Positions 12,597 to 24,800 of a stretch of 64,000 nt of DNA are shown here, one piece after another (within the stretch, counting starts at the first letter, position 1; each line of letters starts with the position of its first letter). Where the stretch lies: assembly GCF_947623445.1 (NCBI RefSeq), contig NC_135240.1:8742001-8806000 (forward strand), read 5' to 3'. Position numbers and translations under genes: made by a program. This DNA comes from Clavelina lepadiformis. Lineage: Eukaryota > Chordata > Ascidiacea > Aplousobranchia > Clavelinidae. The notes under the pieces are model-generated. The model was not told where the DNA came from. It ran no database searches and was given only the letters and a program-made list of their open reading frames with translations.

Positions 12597-15500
12597 TTAT
12601 ATGAAAAATAATCAAACACCTACAATTATACTTAATGCACAATAAATAACACTCATACTGTTTTAAATACATCATTTTCGCTTTTAATTCAACACCAAAT
12701 TGGATCTGCCCGTATGCAAGCAAAGTTCAGCAAATGCTTTGTTTGTGCTCTCTGAGACAATTTCGCACCTTTTAAACACGTGCAGGTAAAACGATGTAAA
12801 AAGCATTTTTTTCTTTGTCTATATTCGACCACAAGTGTCTTTGACCAGTTCAATTCATTACCAGCTAAAATTAGAAAATCTGTTTTCCGTTTACATAAAA
12901 CTGGCATGAGCCCAATTGAATTGCTATATATTGTGGATTGCAACAGTTTAAACAAGATCACTCCTTATTCAAAGCACATAAATTTATCCATATGCTCTAG
13001 CAGACCACAAACACAAAAATGGAATAGAATACGTCTGGCCGACAGAATTTAATGTAATCTTACAAGATAAATTGCAACTGTTCTTTTATATTTAATAATC
13101 TAATGAATGTTTGCGGTTAAGCTCAAAATTTGTTGCAATCACCGAAAACATGTCATCTGCATTAGGCACACGAAATAAAAAAACCGCAAACAGTAGACAA
13201 TGTATCCTGAGCACTTTTAGACCCTTGTACGTCACTTGCAGCTTTTTGGACAGGGAACTTACTGAAACTGCTACGTTCATTTTGTTTGAAATAGTTTATA
13301 TTTTAGTTTCTTTATAAGTAGTATGACGTCATCAATGATTTCACCATAACATTGTGTCAAAATAAATTTTGAGCTCATTTCCATAAATTTATCTGGCATC
13401 AACAAAACGGGGTGTATAGAGAGTTTTCCTTTAGTATACTCAGAGCTCAATTATCTGACTTTCCTAATTTTTAACACAATAAATCAAAAATCTTGTTTTA
13501 AATGCACTCTGTTGAATAACTATGTGGTTTCTCAAAGCAACACATATAACTCTTCTATGCAATTACAAATCTTTCTCGTGTAGGTCGGTCCGGACATGGT
13601 ATTTACAACGTTAGCCAGGTTTAATTACCTTGTTAACGTTTATTATATTATCGTCTTACTTAAATCGTTTCATATCGAACTGATACAGAGATATTACGTA
13701 GAAACTGTTTCCCTAAGGTAATTCGGGTAGATTAGTACGTAACATATGTCGCTTTATAAAGCATTTCTATTATTAACGACAGGTTTGTAGCTTAGAAGAA
13801 ATTGCAGGGCATTCCATATGGACTTACATAACACATCACATTATCGTTTATTTATTTGGTTAATAGAAACCTAAACATGTATAATTAATTCGAACAAGAT
13901 TGAAAACTGTGGTTTGATTATTTTCTAAAATCGGGTTTAGGTAGCAAGCCAACACTGATACAAAATAACAAAGACTGGCTCCAAGGTTGACGAATGGCAC
14001 ATGGACAAGGCCTAAATGAAAGTGCATGGCCTAAATGAAAACCCCAAGTCAGCTTAAAACTTTATTGAACGATACTAGCTCCTAATCTAACCACCTCAAA
14101 TGCTCCTAAATCAAAACAAAAATTGCACGGAATAAATTTGGGCCCAAATTTACGTCAGGAATGCGTGGTATATAATTCAGGACTTGTCAGCCTTTTTGCT
14201 CTTGTTCACCCTTTGGCAGCTTTTAAGATTAAAGTTGAGTATATTTTGTTCAGCGCATTGCTTATACTGCCGAGAAATGTGAAATTGGTGGAAAAAAAAC
14301 TCAAAGTTTTAAAATGAACTCCTGAAAGGTTAATGTGCTGAGCTTCGTTAACTTTAATTTTTACATTATTTTCAAAAAATGTTTTGTTAGTTCTTGTTTC
14401 ATTAAATTTACCCCTATGGTATAAGTGCATATTCCCCCAAAGGTAAATTTACCACTGATTTAGAACTCTTGCAAGGTATAATTTAATTTTAATTTAGAAA
14501 TATTTTTTTATAGCTTATTAAACTTAATGTATGTTATAATATCAGCAGCACAAACGCTTCATTCACACACACACAATTCATTGTTATCGGCGTGAAGTAA
14601 GTTAGCGGTCCCCTAAGGTTGCTTATTCAAATCGTACATTCGGATAAACGTCATGTTGCTTCATATTCTGTTACATATTGGCATGTGCATAATTGGTCGT
14701 AGTATATTATACTTATGCTAATCTCTTATATAGATGAAGTTGGTTAACGAAATTGAATACGTGAATGATTAAATAACCGGGAAACCGGTAACTACCCAAC
14801 ATACGCTTACTTACGACACTTACGGTTTATTTACTGTATAATTGATCCTTATTCAAGAACAAATTAAAATGGATTAATAACGCAAAACACTTACAATTGG
14901 GGAGTTTGACTTCTGTTATCGCAATTGTATCAGATGTTATCATTGAAATGAAAAATCACTCGCACCCAGCCAGACCCAGTGCGACAAAGTACATAGAAGT
15001 AGTTGAATTTGTTTACTGTGTCTGCACATTTCAAATAAGAGTATTGTATTTTGAATTATATAATTGACTATTTTATACATTTATTATATCATAGAGACCA
15101 GAGAGACGACGTTAAAATAGAAAGCTTAAACTTTTACAGTAAATTGACTTTGCAGTAAACTGTTCAAAAATAGATTTCTAATCAATTAATCGATGGCTAG
15201 TTGTCATATTGTTGATTATTTTTTCTTGCAAAATTTTATTCAGTACCAAGAAGTCCTTATCGACCGAATTTTTATTATAGATTTACTAGCTTAAACATTT
15301 TTTTTCTTTGCTTATATTGCTGAGTTTTGAAGGCAAATATATGCAAGATAAAGATTGTAGGTAACTATATTGAAATTACGAAATAATATAGCCCAATGTT
15401 GTTACTGACGAAAGTCAGCATGAGGCAAAAGGCAAGATCATTAGAGCTGTATTATATTCGATTGTATAATTGCATATAGCTGTGTGTATCTATGAGGTGG

Positions 15501-16326
15501 TTTACATATATACCGGACTAACCATTTTTAGTGAAGAAAACAGAGAAATTATAGTTTACTGCTAAGTTTTAAACATATATATAATCAAGCAATTTTATAC
15601 CATGCAGTCGCGTTTTAAATTTTCAAAATTCGTGTTTTCAGATTTCACAGATAACAAAACAGCTATAGTTTTTAACTCTACGTATGAGTTTAATACAAAC
15701 GTTATTCCTAGAGGTTTCCAGAAAGAAGCTTCTAAAAGCAGTTAGTCGAAAAATTGACTGTTAGTAAAGTTTGAAAATATATTTCTCTTTAAAAATATTG
15801 GACTGACGCTTTCGACGCTATAAAGCAAATGTCAGATCAACGTGTTGAAAACAAACTAATGTGAAAAAGGATTTCTGCTTCACGTAAACTGTGGTGCCGT
15901 AAAAAGAACACAGATTTATTATTAAAACAACGTTATCACAACAAATAGAGAAGGCTATAGGATTTGTTTCCAAGCCAATGGTTATAAAAACATGAATCAA
16001 AAACATGAATCAAAACATGAATCTGTCTCAAAAGGGACTTTTAAATTTAGTTCGTAAAATAAGTTTGTACAAAACTGCATAATCATCTTGACTGATTGTG
16101 TTGTTGCGTGGTTTTCTGCTTGGTTTGTCGTGCATTTTTATTTTCTGCCTCTGGCCAGAGGCACTGATAAATGTGATTACGCCTTGCCCGTTATCGAACG
16201 AGTGATCCTTCTACCGATACCAGTACTGCTGGTAGACGTGCCTTGTCTTTTGCCGAATGTAATACAATCTGATATGGTGAACTACAGGTCTCTTCGAACC
16301 AACAATAAGAAAAAGGCCGGAAATAT
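12597..16326. other. Intergenic upstream of G2, nothing recognised
   Basis: About 3.7 kb of AT-rich DNA with only short frames, mostly overlapping each other on opposite strands. No receptor exon was found. A small tandem repeat is present near 15988-16023, where the word CATGAATC recurs three times, separated by runs of A. No clear TATA box was found directly above the G2 start codon. Confidence 0.4.
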
Positions 16327-16358
16327 TGTTACGTTCTATTGTTCTCTCTCTTAGATTT
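16327..16358 (+). repeat. Left copy of a 32-bp direct repeat around the transposon nest
   Basis: The word GTTACGTTCTATTGTTCTC, followed by (T or A)CTCTTAGATTT, occurs here and again at 21204-21235 with two differences. The two copies bracket the Ty3-like fragment, the LINE and the MITE. Similarity stops right after the shared 32 bases, so these are not full long terminal repeats. They may be the ends of degraded LTRs or a short duplicated host segment. Confidence 0.4.
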
Positions 16359-16701
16359 TAAACACTCAATAAATGTTACCCAGAAAAATAACGAATGTCC
16401 TATAAAATACAAAACGAATTGTAAACATGTTAAATAAATCTTCATTTGCTCGAGAAACATTGCTTGATATGAAATATATATGAAAACTATTAAAAGAACA
16501 ATACAAAAATGACATTGTGCAGAAAACGATCAACAAACAGACAGGCAAACATGGTCGTTGATGGAGATATTTTACACTCATTCTCACTCACACCTTCTGA
16601 AATAGGATTGTCTATAATTCTGTCAAAATTTTAATAACTCATTTTTAGTCGATTAAAGTGTACAGTACAGGTTTTACCTTCGCGATTTTCTTTCAAACAA
16701 T

Positions 16702-17060
16702 TTACATTGGAATAACTTTTTTAACAGCGTAAGGGCCTTTATAAGGCAAGTGAAACTTGCATGTTTCATCTTTTCGAAGAGCCTCGTCTCACAACAGAAC
16801 TGCATCACCTTCTTTATATTGATCGTCAGACGTCTTTTTGTCGTAACGCTTCTTCATTTGAAACCTACTTCGTTCCAACCTGGATTGAACTGTTTGGTTA
16901 ACTAATTTCATTCGGTCTTGAAGATGAAGGATGTCTTCACATTTTGAGGTGAAAATTGAGGCCTTACTTACAAGATCTGCCGGCAACCTAAGATTCCTTC
17001 CACTGGAGTTTCTCCAGTAATGAGGAGAAATTTCATCAACCTCCTCGCGGTAGGGGCTCG
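16702..17060 (-). pseudogene. Ty3/gypsy-like integrase C-terminus, remnant
   Basis: Read on the minus strand, this segment contains GRNLRLPADLV (the G.N.RLP motif near the end of the integrase core), then a helical stretch, MKKRYDKK, YKEGDAVLL and finally LPYKGPYAVKKVIP. The last part is the GPY/F module that marks the C-terminus of Ty3/gypsy-type integrases. A TGA stop at 16791-16789 sits between GDAVLL and DEALRK, where a tryptophan is usual, and a TAA ends the frame at 16702. No protease, reverse transcriptase or integrase core is attached: the LINE begins about 50 bases further along. This is a dead fragment of a retrotransposon. Confidence 0.7.
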
Positions 17061-17081
17061 TTTCATCAACCTCCTCGCGGT
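17031..17081. repeat. Two-copy 30-bp tandem repeat at the LINE 5' junction
   Basis: TTTCATCAACCTCCTCGCGGT occurs at 17031-17051 and again at 17061-17081 with a 9-base spacer, giving a 30-bp period. On the minus strand it adds repeated REEVDE to the integrase frame, so it is not part of a conserved domain. It may be the 5' untranslated start of the LINE or a duplication made at insertion. Confidence 0.6.
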
Positions 17082-17084
17082 GAG

Positions 17085-20000
17085 TCCTGGAAACTGGGAA
17101 ATCTAACGATGACCAGGCTAATGATGAAAACAAGGAGACGTCTCCGTGGTGGTAAAAGGATAGACCCTCGGCCAAGGAAACAAAGAGGTGACAATACGGA
17201 CGTTCAGTGCGGGCAACCACTGCCCAACATCTTGCAGCTGAACGTCGAGGGCCTAAACGCAAGCAAGACCTGCATTATCAGCCAACTGGCCACCAGGCAT
17301 AAAGCCCTCATCATCCTGTTGCAGGAAACTCACTGCACAAATGTGGACCGGCTGGTTATACCAAATTTCACTCTAGCCGGACACACCCTAAGCAGGAAAC
17401 ACGGCCTTGCCACGTTTGTCCACAGCAGGCTCAAGTGGAACCTTGCCGACCAATCTCCAACTGGATCGGCAATTGAGTGGCTATGTGTGGACATCGATGG
17501 TGTTAAAATTGTCAATGTCTACAAGCCACCGACCTCGAGACTAACACCAACAGCCATCCCAATGTTCCCACACCCTAGTGTCTATGCTGGCGACTTCAAC
17601 TGCCAACATACAAACTGGGGTTATAATTCCACCAGTCCAGATGGAGAATGCCTGATTGACTGGGCAACCAAGAGTACCCTTGTGCTTTTGCACAACCCTA
17701 AGGTTGCTCCAAGTTTCTTCTCCGGTCGCTGGAACACTGGTACTAACCCAGACCTGGCTTTCGCGAGCACTGGCCACATTAGCTGGAATTTGGACAGGCG
17801 TGTCTTAGAGAAGTTCCCAAGGTCCCAACATCGACCCTCGCTTATTATGACTCCAAGAACTATACTCCCAGTTCCAAGCGAGCCATACAAGCGTTGGAAC
17901 TTCCGCAAGGCCAATTGGGAACTATATCGTCTCACTACTAGCGAGCTCGCCCAGGACCTTCCACCTCCGGACACGGGCCTTGTAGATGAGGCTTACCAGG
18001 ACTTCTGTTCTGCCATCGTCAAAGCAGCCAAGCGATCAATCCCACGTGGTCGTAGAAACAACTATAGACCGTGCTGGGATGCGGAGTGTGAGAGCCTCTA
18101 CCAGGCCTTTCTGAAGGCCCAGCAGGGCGAGGCATCAAAATCAGCCGCCTCCACACTGAACGCTCGACTCGATGAAAAGCGAAGTGAGCGTTGGACAGAG
18201 GCCGTCAATACCATCGACTTTACGCACTCCAGTCGACTGGCATGGAACACAATCAACAACCTGACTGGCAGGTCCAGACAAACGCATCGCCCATGCCCCA
18301 TCTCTGCCAACTGTATTGCCTCACAGTTGGTAAAGAATGGGGTCTATGAAGCGAAAGATCGCAAATCAGCTTACCTTGTTAACAATGAGGTGGCTGAGCT
18401 CTGGAGCCTACACCTCCTGGTGAAACAATCTGTGGAGATTTTACCCCAGAAGAGTTTGCCAGCGCCCTCCAGCTGCTAAAGTCTGGGAAAGCTCCAGGCC
18501 CTGATTCAATTTGCCCGGAGCTGATTATCCATGCCGGAGCTGCCTTAAAGTCCTGGCTAAACAAATTCCTGTCTTCCTGTTTACACACACTCAAGCTTCC
18601 GAAAATCTGGAAAAAAGCACTTGTGGTTGCCATCCCAAAGCCGATGAAGCCGATAGAGGATCCAAAGAGTTATCGACCAATCTCCCTTTTGTGTATCCCT
18701 TCCAAGATCTTGGAGAGACTGATCTACGCCCGTGTCGAACCTATTATAGACCCACTGCTCCCTCAAGAGCAAGCTGGATTTCGACACGGAAGATCGACCG
18801 CAGACCAAGTTACTCTCTTGACTCAAGAAATCGAGGACAGCTTTTCGGCTAAGAAAAAAGCAGGTGCTGTGTTTGTCGACCTCACAGCCGCCTACGATAC
18901 GGTTTGGCATCGCGGCCTCATCTGCAAGCTCTTGCGCCTACTGCCGGACAGGCACATGGTTGCTCTAATCATGGAACTTGTCCGAAACCGCAGTTTCACC
19001 CTCACCACCGGTGATGGCGCAAAAAGCAGATTGCGACGCTTGCGAAATGGTGTCCCACAAGGATCAGTCCTGGGTCCCCTCCTTTTCAACATCTACACGC
19101 ACGACCTGCCAGAAACAATTGCCAAAAAGTTTGCTTACGCTGATGATTTGGCAATTATGCATAGAGCAGAAAACTGGCAGGAGTTGGAGGGGTCCCTAAC
19201 CCAGGATATGGCAACCATATCCACTTATCTTCAGAAATGGAAGCTGAAGCTCAGTGTAACCAAAACGGTGACGGCTGCCTTCCACCTTTACAACAAGGAG
19301 GCACAACGTGAGGTCAACATCACTGTTGATGGACGCCCTCTCCCTTTCACTGCCGAACCAACATACCTTGGCATAAATCTGGACAGGGCACTCACGTTTC
19401 GTCGACACCTGGAGTCACTTCGCAAAAAACTAACAACACGCGTTGGGCTTTTGAGACGACTGGCAGGATCTAGCTGGGGTGCTGGATGCATAACACTTCG
19501 CACAGCCACCCTGGCTTTGGTCCATTCTTCCGCCGAGTACTGCACACCAGCTTGGTGTCGTAGTGCTCACACTCGTCTTATAGACAAGCCGATTAAGGAC
19601 GCTCTGCGCTTAGTGACTGGATGCCTGCGCCCCACACCAACAGACAATCTGTTTGTCCTAGCAGGTATCCACCCATCTGAGCTTCGCCTCAAGAGAGCCA
19701 CACTGTCTCTAGCACGCCGAGCACTGGAGCCTGGGCATCTTCTTCATGACCGGCTCCTGTCTCCTCCACTTAGAGGACATCGGCAGCTTAAGTCGAGGCA
19801 CCCATTTGTCCCTGCTGCTTTAGACTTACTGGATGACTTCAACCAGTCAAGCACCAATGTGGCAAGCTGGGCGGATTACAAATGGAGCATGGAGTGGCAA
19901 GAAAATTCCTCCAGACTCCATGGTTTTATTCCAGAGGCCAGTACATCACCACCGGGAATGCATTTTCCCAGGTGTGCTTGGACTAAACTCAATCGCCTTC

Positions 20001-20272
20001 GAACTGGCGTTGGCCTCTTCCGCTCAACCATGCACAAATGGGGCATGGCTCCATCTTCGGCATGTGAGTGTGGTGCAGAAGAGCAAACTGCAGACCACGT
20101 CATAACATCTTGTCCAACATACCGCCATCCTTGTGGGAACCGTGGTCTGACAACAATGGATGAAAACCTGGTCAGCTGGCTAACAAACATCTGCCCTACA
20201 ATATGAGGTTTTTTGCTCACTCTCTCAAGAAACCATCTACTCCAAACGAAGAAGAAGAAGGAGAAATAGATA
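17085..20272 (+). mobile_element. LINE-type non-LTR retrotransposon, frameshifted
   Basis: An approximately 3.2-kb insertion carrying an apurinic-type endonuclease followed by a reverse transcriptase in the plus direction. Its base composition is visibly richer in G and C than the flanks. It ends in a GAAGAAGAAGAAGGAGAAATA tail about 60 bases after the stop codon, right before the MITE. No separate ORF1 (nucleic-acid-binding protein) is seen, so the copy may be 5' truncated or the family may lack it. It resembles the Jockey/I group of LINEs found in many invertebrates; the exact clade is not certain. Confidence 0.8.
17109..20206 (+). pseudogene. LINE endonuclease-reverse transcriptase with one frameshift
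   Basis: The first frame (17109-18479) holds the endonuclease: NILQLNVEGL, LLQETHC, NVYKPP, YAGDFNCQHTNWGY and NPDLAFAS follow in the usual order. The motif that is SDHRP in most such enzymes reads SQHRP here. The second frame is open from about 18416 to 20206 and holds the reverse transcriptase: KSGKAPGPDSI, SYRPISLL, LPQEQAGFRHGRS, AVFVDLTAAYDTVWH, GVPQGSVLGPLLF, FAYADDLAIM (the catalytic YADD box). A C-terminal CECGAEEQTADHVITSC zinc-knuckle-like motif follows. The two parts overlap out of phase near 18410-18420, where one base gained or lost would join them. The reverse transcriptase half has no other stop, so the copy is young or was inactivated recently. Confidence 0.85.
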
Positions 20273-20274
20273 TA

Positions 20275-20888
20275 CAGTCGACTCCGCTTAATTCGGACAC
20301 TTTGGTTCCGCTCACTTTTGGCCGAATTAAGCGGAGAAACGGCTTTGTCCGAATTAAGCGGAAAATCAATTGTTCGTTTCATGGTCATGCATAAAGGCAA
20401 AAAACGCATTTAAAATACTGTAGTGTTGCGTAATAAATGAATTGCAGCTGCGCTATACTGCAGTAACTGGCACTGATCGCATAAAACGTCTTCGTTTACT
20501 TTAGTGAGCAATTTCACTTTTTGTGCTAAACTTTTCTGTACAATTTTGTCCTACAAGATGGACGCAATTGTACCGAAGTAAAAGCGACTATGAAGCTGGC
20601 ACGGCGTTATATGAGTTCATTGTCGATTGTTACTGCATGCATCGTCATTGTTTCACCATAATCACTCATAATGCAATTGAATCTTGTCTTAAAACGAACG
20701 AAGTACTGTTTATTGTGTCATAACCTAACGATGGAATTGCGAACCTGTGTCCGAATTAAGCGGAGAATTGTCCGAATTAACAGGAGATTTTTACGTTCAA
20801 TTTTTACTTTTGTTCCGTTCCCGAGCATTTTGGCCGAATAAAGCGGTTGTCCGGGTTATCCGGTGTCCGAATTAAGCGGATTCGACTG
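20275..20888. mobile_element. 614-bp pogo/Tigger-type MITE
   Basis: Terminal inverted repeats start CAGTCGACTCCGCTTAATTC on the left and, read inward from the right end, CAGTCGAATCCGCTTAATTC. They differ at only one or two positions. A TA dinucleotide flanks each end (20273-20274 and 20889-20890), the target duplication of the Tc1/mariner-pogo superfamily. The word CCGAATTAAGCGG recurs several times inside (near 20320, 20350, 20750 and 20870), a subterminal repeat pattern common in Tigger-like elements. No transposase frame is present, so it moved with help from an autonomous relative. It sits at the 3' end of the LINE. Confidence 0.85.
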
Positions 20889-20890
20889 TA

Positions 20891-21130
20891 CGTTCGTCGT
20901 TGCATGACATGCTTTTGTGAAGATGGTCCTGAAGCCGTGTCTTTTGCTTGTTGAATGCGTTCGTCAAAACTATGCTCGTAGAGTTCTTTACGACCATCAG
21001 TCATGGAAAACCTCATGTCTTCCGGAAAGCTTTGTAGAAATGCATGTTTCTTTACCGCATCCGATGCTTTAATGCTGTCGCAGAAGGATCCGAACTCTTT
21101 CTATTGCCACGCTGGTAATGAGGCAGAGAA
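20891..21130 (-). pseudogene. Short coding-like remnant cut by the MITE, origin unknown
   Basis: On the minus strand an open stretch with normal-looking composition contains FLQSFPEDMRFSMTDGRKE and then FDERIQQAKDTASG. It has no other start or stop context and is interrupted on its 3' side by the pogo-type MITE. It is on the same strand as the integrase remnant on the other side of the LINE. It may therefore be another piece of the same retroelement, but it matches no domain I can name. Confidence 0.3.
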
Positions 21131-21203
21131 TAAAAAAAATCATGCTTCAGTAAAATTTGCTAAAATCTTCTGCGTATCTAAGAGGTCCTGCCCTACTCGC
21201 CAG

Positions 21204-21235
21204 AGTTACGTTCTATTGTTCTCACTCTTAGATTT
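21204..21235 (+). repeat. Right copy of the 32-bp direct repeat around the transposon nest
   Basis: Second copy of the repeat described at 16327-16358, reading GTTACGTTCTATTGTTCTC then ACTCTTAGATTT. It marks the right side of the transposon nest. Between here and the stop of G3 (21832) about 600 bases hold no recognisable feature. Confidence 0.4.
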
Positions 21236-21831
21236 ACAGATTTACAGGCACATATTTCATTTAAAAACAGTTTTGTTCTGGTTTCAATCACACACAGCTC
21301 ATCTCAGGAGCTCCAATCTAAAATGACCGTGTCGCTACCTGTCGGACACAAGTCGAAAAAATACACAAGTGCTTAATCAAGCACGAAAAGGCGTAATCGG
21401 CCGTAAGGGAAAACTCACATAGCAGAAACACGTGCAACACTAGCATCTTATTATTTAGAACTGTGCAAAGTTGAGGAAATCTTTGAAATAAGAACACAAA
21501 GCATTAGAATAAACTAACTGCTTGGAGACGATGCAGCAAATGTGAACCAGAATAAAAATTACTGTGCAAAGTGCAACCAAACCAATAGTGAATCAAAAAA
21601 TGTACTGATTCTATAAAATAATTAACGAAGTAAACTTGCTTTCCATCTGCAACGTTGGTTAGTTAGACGGTGTGGTTTCAAACTACGTTTTCATGGACTT
21701 CGTTATTACCTGTGGCAAATAAAATGAAAAGTAACTATTGAAAATTTTCTAATTAGAAACCACCAAACGTAGCGAATGCTGTTAAAAGTTTTACTAGAAA
21801 AACTAGGCTACATACTGTACTGCAAAAGACT

Positions 21832-24800
21832 TTAATAAAGGAAACACGTAGGCTTACTTATTGAATTGACATTCATTTCATTGCACGTCATTGAATGTCT
21901 CCCGATTTCACTTTTGCGGATATCGGTTGCTGATTTGAGTTTGGGCATAGCATATTCCAGCTGTAGTTGAAACTGTCTCCGGTCAAACTTCTTTCTATCT
22001 TGACAATGTATGGCGTAGTTGAGCTAAATAAATCGACACAGGGTGGCGTAAGTAAGCCAATATTTTTGGAGATAATGCTGAATAAAACCTACAGTTGCCC
22101 AGAAGACGCGAGTTCGCCTGACACAAGCGACATTTACTTATATCAAGAAAATATTTAATTAAATTAACTTACACGAATTGCTTCCCTAAGAACAAGGCAG
22201 TTGCCACTTGTTGCAATGTCATTTTTAGCTGCTTGCTTTTTAATGTATGGCTTCACACCGGGTAGAATAATGAATATTAATCTTATTTTTGAATGGATCA
22301 TTTGCTGAAAGGCCTTAAATACAGTAGAATAAAACAAACGTAAATGACACAAACATATACAGAATAACAAAAAGGCATAACTATTGTAATGGCATAAGGC
22401 ATAAATATATTGTACAGTAAGTTAAAATAGTTATCGTGACGAGAAATAACTGCAAGACTTAATAACGAGCGAACAAATTTTAATTTAAATTTAAACAAAT
22501 TTAACAAATTTTCTTAAGGATAAGATTTAGGAAAGTTTCCAAACAATACGGGAATACCTTTTGGAAATTGTAAGTATTCCAATCGTCTTTAACGTATTGG
22601 GAGTTTAGAATGATCACGATTCTGTGGCAAAGTGCCATGTTTTCTTCAAGTCTCATGGCGCGCACTAAAAATGAATTTTTAATTATTTAAAGTTTAAGAA
22701 TATTATTTCTATTAACAGTTATTACTTGACCTACTTCCTTGATCGCCATCTTTGTGATCATCGTAAACCCTGAACCCGAGACCAACCAGTTCTTTTCGTG
22801 TCAAATTGACAAAATGTTTGATTTCTTCACCAGCAAACATGTCAATGTCAATTGAGTAATGATAATCGATGTAAGCTCCGTACTTCTTGTCGTCTGCATT
22901 TGAGTTTAAAGTGAAATTGTTATAAAACTAGTAAAAAAATGTAAACAAAGAAAAAAATTACTCTGGGTAGACTTTACCAGTGGATTTCCTGTCAAGCTAA
23001 ACCAAAGGAAGTTATACACTTGTACGTAAAAACGTTATATGTTCATTAAAGGCTGGCTCGCTCGTATATCCTGCAAGCCACAGATATGTGTCACCCATAT
23101 AAAACTGGCGTAAAAATCATTTGAATTTAACGTTTACTTCGTGCAAGCACAGCTTCTTGAACAAAATGTACTCATGCATGTTCCACAAGTGCAACAGCAG
23201 CTCTTTTACAGTACAAGGCGTCAGATACATTTTATACCTTCGTGTTACAGCCATTTCAATCAGCTAGCGTAGGATATGACGTGACTATTGAATTTAATTG
23301 TGCGGTGGAGAAAAACAATAACTCGTTTTGCAAGTTTTCCTAATTCGCTGTGTTTTGTTGATAAAAGCCGAACCTATACGGTTATATAGCACATATCGTT
23401 CCGTTTATTTCAAGATAAAATCATAATTTAGCATTGCACAGGCAATTCAAAGCAACAAAGTACATAAAGCATAAATATCAGAACCCTTGCCATCATGCAA
23501 CTTACTTTCATCACCATAGGCCTTGAAATATCTTTTCCAGAAAACTGTTAACACCAGTCGGTTCAGAATAACTACCAAAATGAGAAGACAACAGAATCCA
23601 AAAATCCCTAAAACGCTCCCAACAATTATAGCCGTGTTTGTCTCCACATCCATGCGCAGGTAAATCGTAGCTGAGTCATCAGTCGAAGGTTCAAGATTGG
23701 TAGTAGCAGTGAAGACATACGGGCCAAAGGCATTCGAGGTTATTTGGCTACAAAATTACAGTCGTTTCAAAAAGTCGAGGTTCGCTTTTGGTATCACTTT
23801 GCATAACAAACAGCACATTTTCTCATTGCAAGTACTTAAAATGTTTTAACGTAAAAGTGAATTTTTAGCAATTTGGAAGTTTGGAAACGACACGGTTACC
23901 CCAGGTCCAGGAAAACGTTCACAATTGCTTCTCGAGGTTTCTGTTGTTCTGGTGATGGGGTGTAGAGATAACAAGGACTAGACGGGCTAAAAAAAGTATA
24001 ACAAAAGAATTAATTGAGTAGCGGTCATTGAAAAAACAGATGTCAATTCCTTTATTTTAAGTGCTTATGCACGGATGTATATGATGAAACGGTACGTAAA
24101 GACAAACAACGTTTGAAAGAATGTGTACGGAGTATAAGCAAGGTATAAGTTATAACACAACTTACGGTTCAAGGATGCATATTTCCTTTGATTGATTGTT
24201 CCGTTGGACTTCATTTAGCAGCAAACATTCAAAGACAACCATTCCTTCCATGCTAGAATTCTTTGTAAATGTGCGTCGGCAAAAATAAAACTTAGTTGAA
24301 ATCATTGCTCATACGTAATGTTATGATTTGTCGAAATATTTGATTTACTTTTCTGACAAAACCAACAGCTATCCTAAAACTCCTTACCTTTTGCCAGTAA
24401 ACTTTATAATCGAGTCTTGTAAAATGTCCAGTGCCTAAGCGAACTTTGCAATGCATTGCTATGTTATCACCAACAGAAGCATAAAGTTCGCTTTGGGTGC
24501 ACGTAATGCTGTGCTGATTGGTGGAAGGTGGGTCTGAAAATAGGCAAAGAATTGTGAAACCTCTTTAACGATCTTCTCTGTTTAAAAAAATGATCCTATA
24601 AAAAGAAATTGGATACTTTTTATTAAATGCGTAAAAAGATTTCTTATAACTATACGTAAAGATCAGACAAATCAAAAAGAAAAGAAAAACTCACTTTGTA
24701 CACAGACGGATTCTATTGTAACGAATCTTGTCATTCCATTGTAGGTCACCGCACTAGTATAAATTCCTGCAGTATCGAAATTCGCGCTCGGTATCACCAG

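Noticed and set aside
16140-16165. CTCTGGCCAGAG palindrome, with a similar word near 47636
   Set aside because: Too short and isolated; the sequences around the two copies are unrelated.
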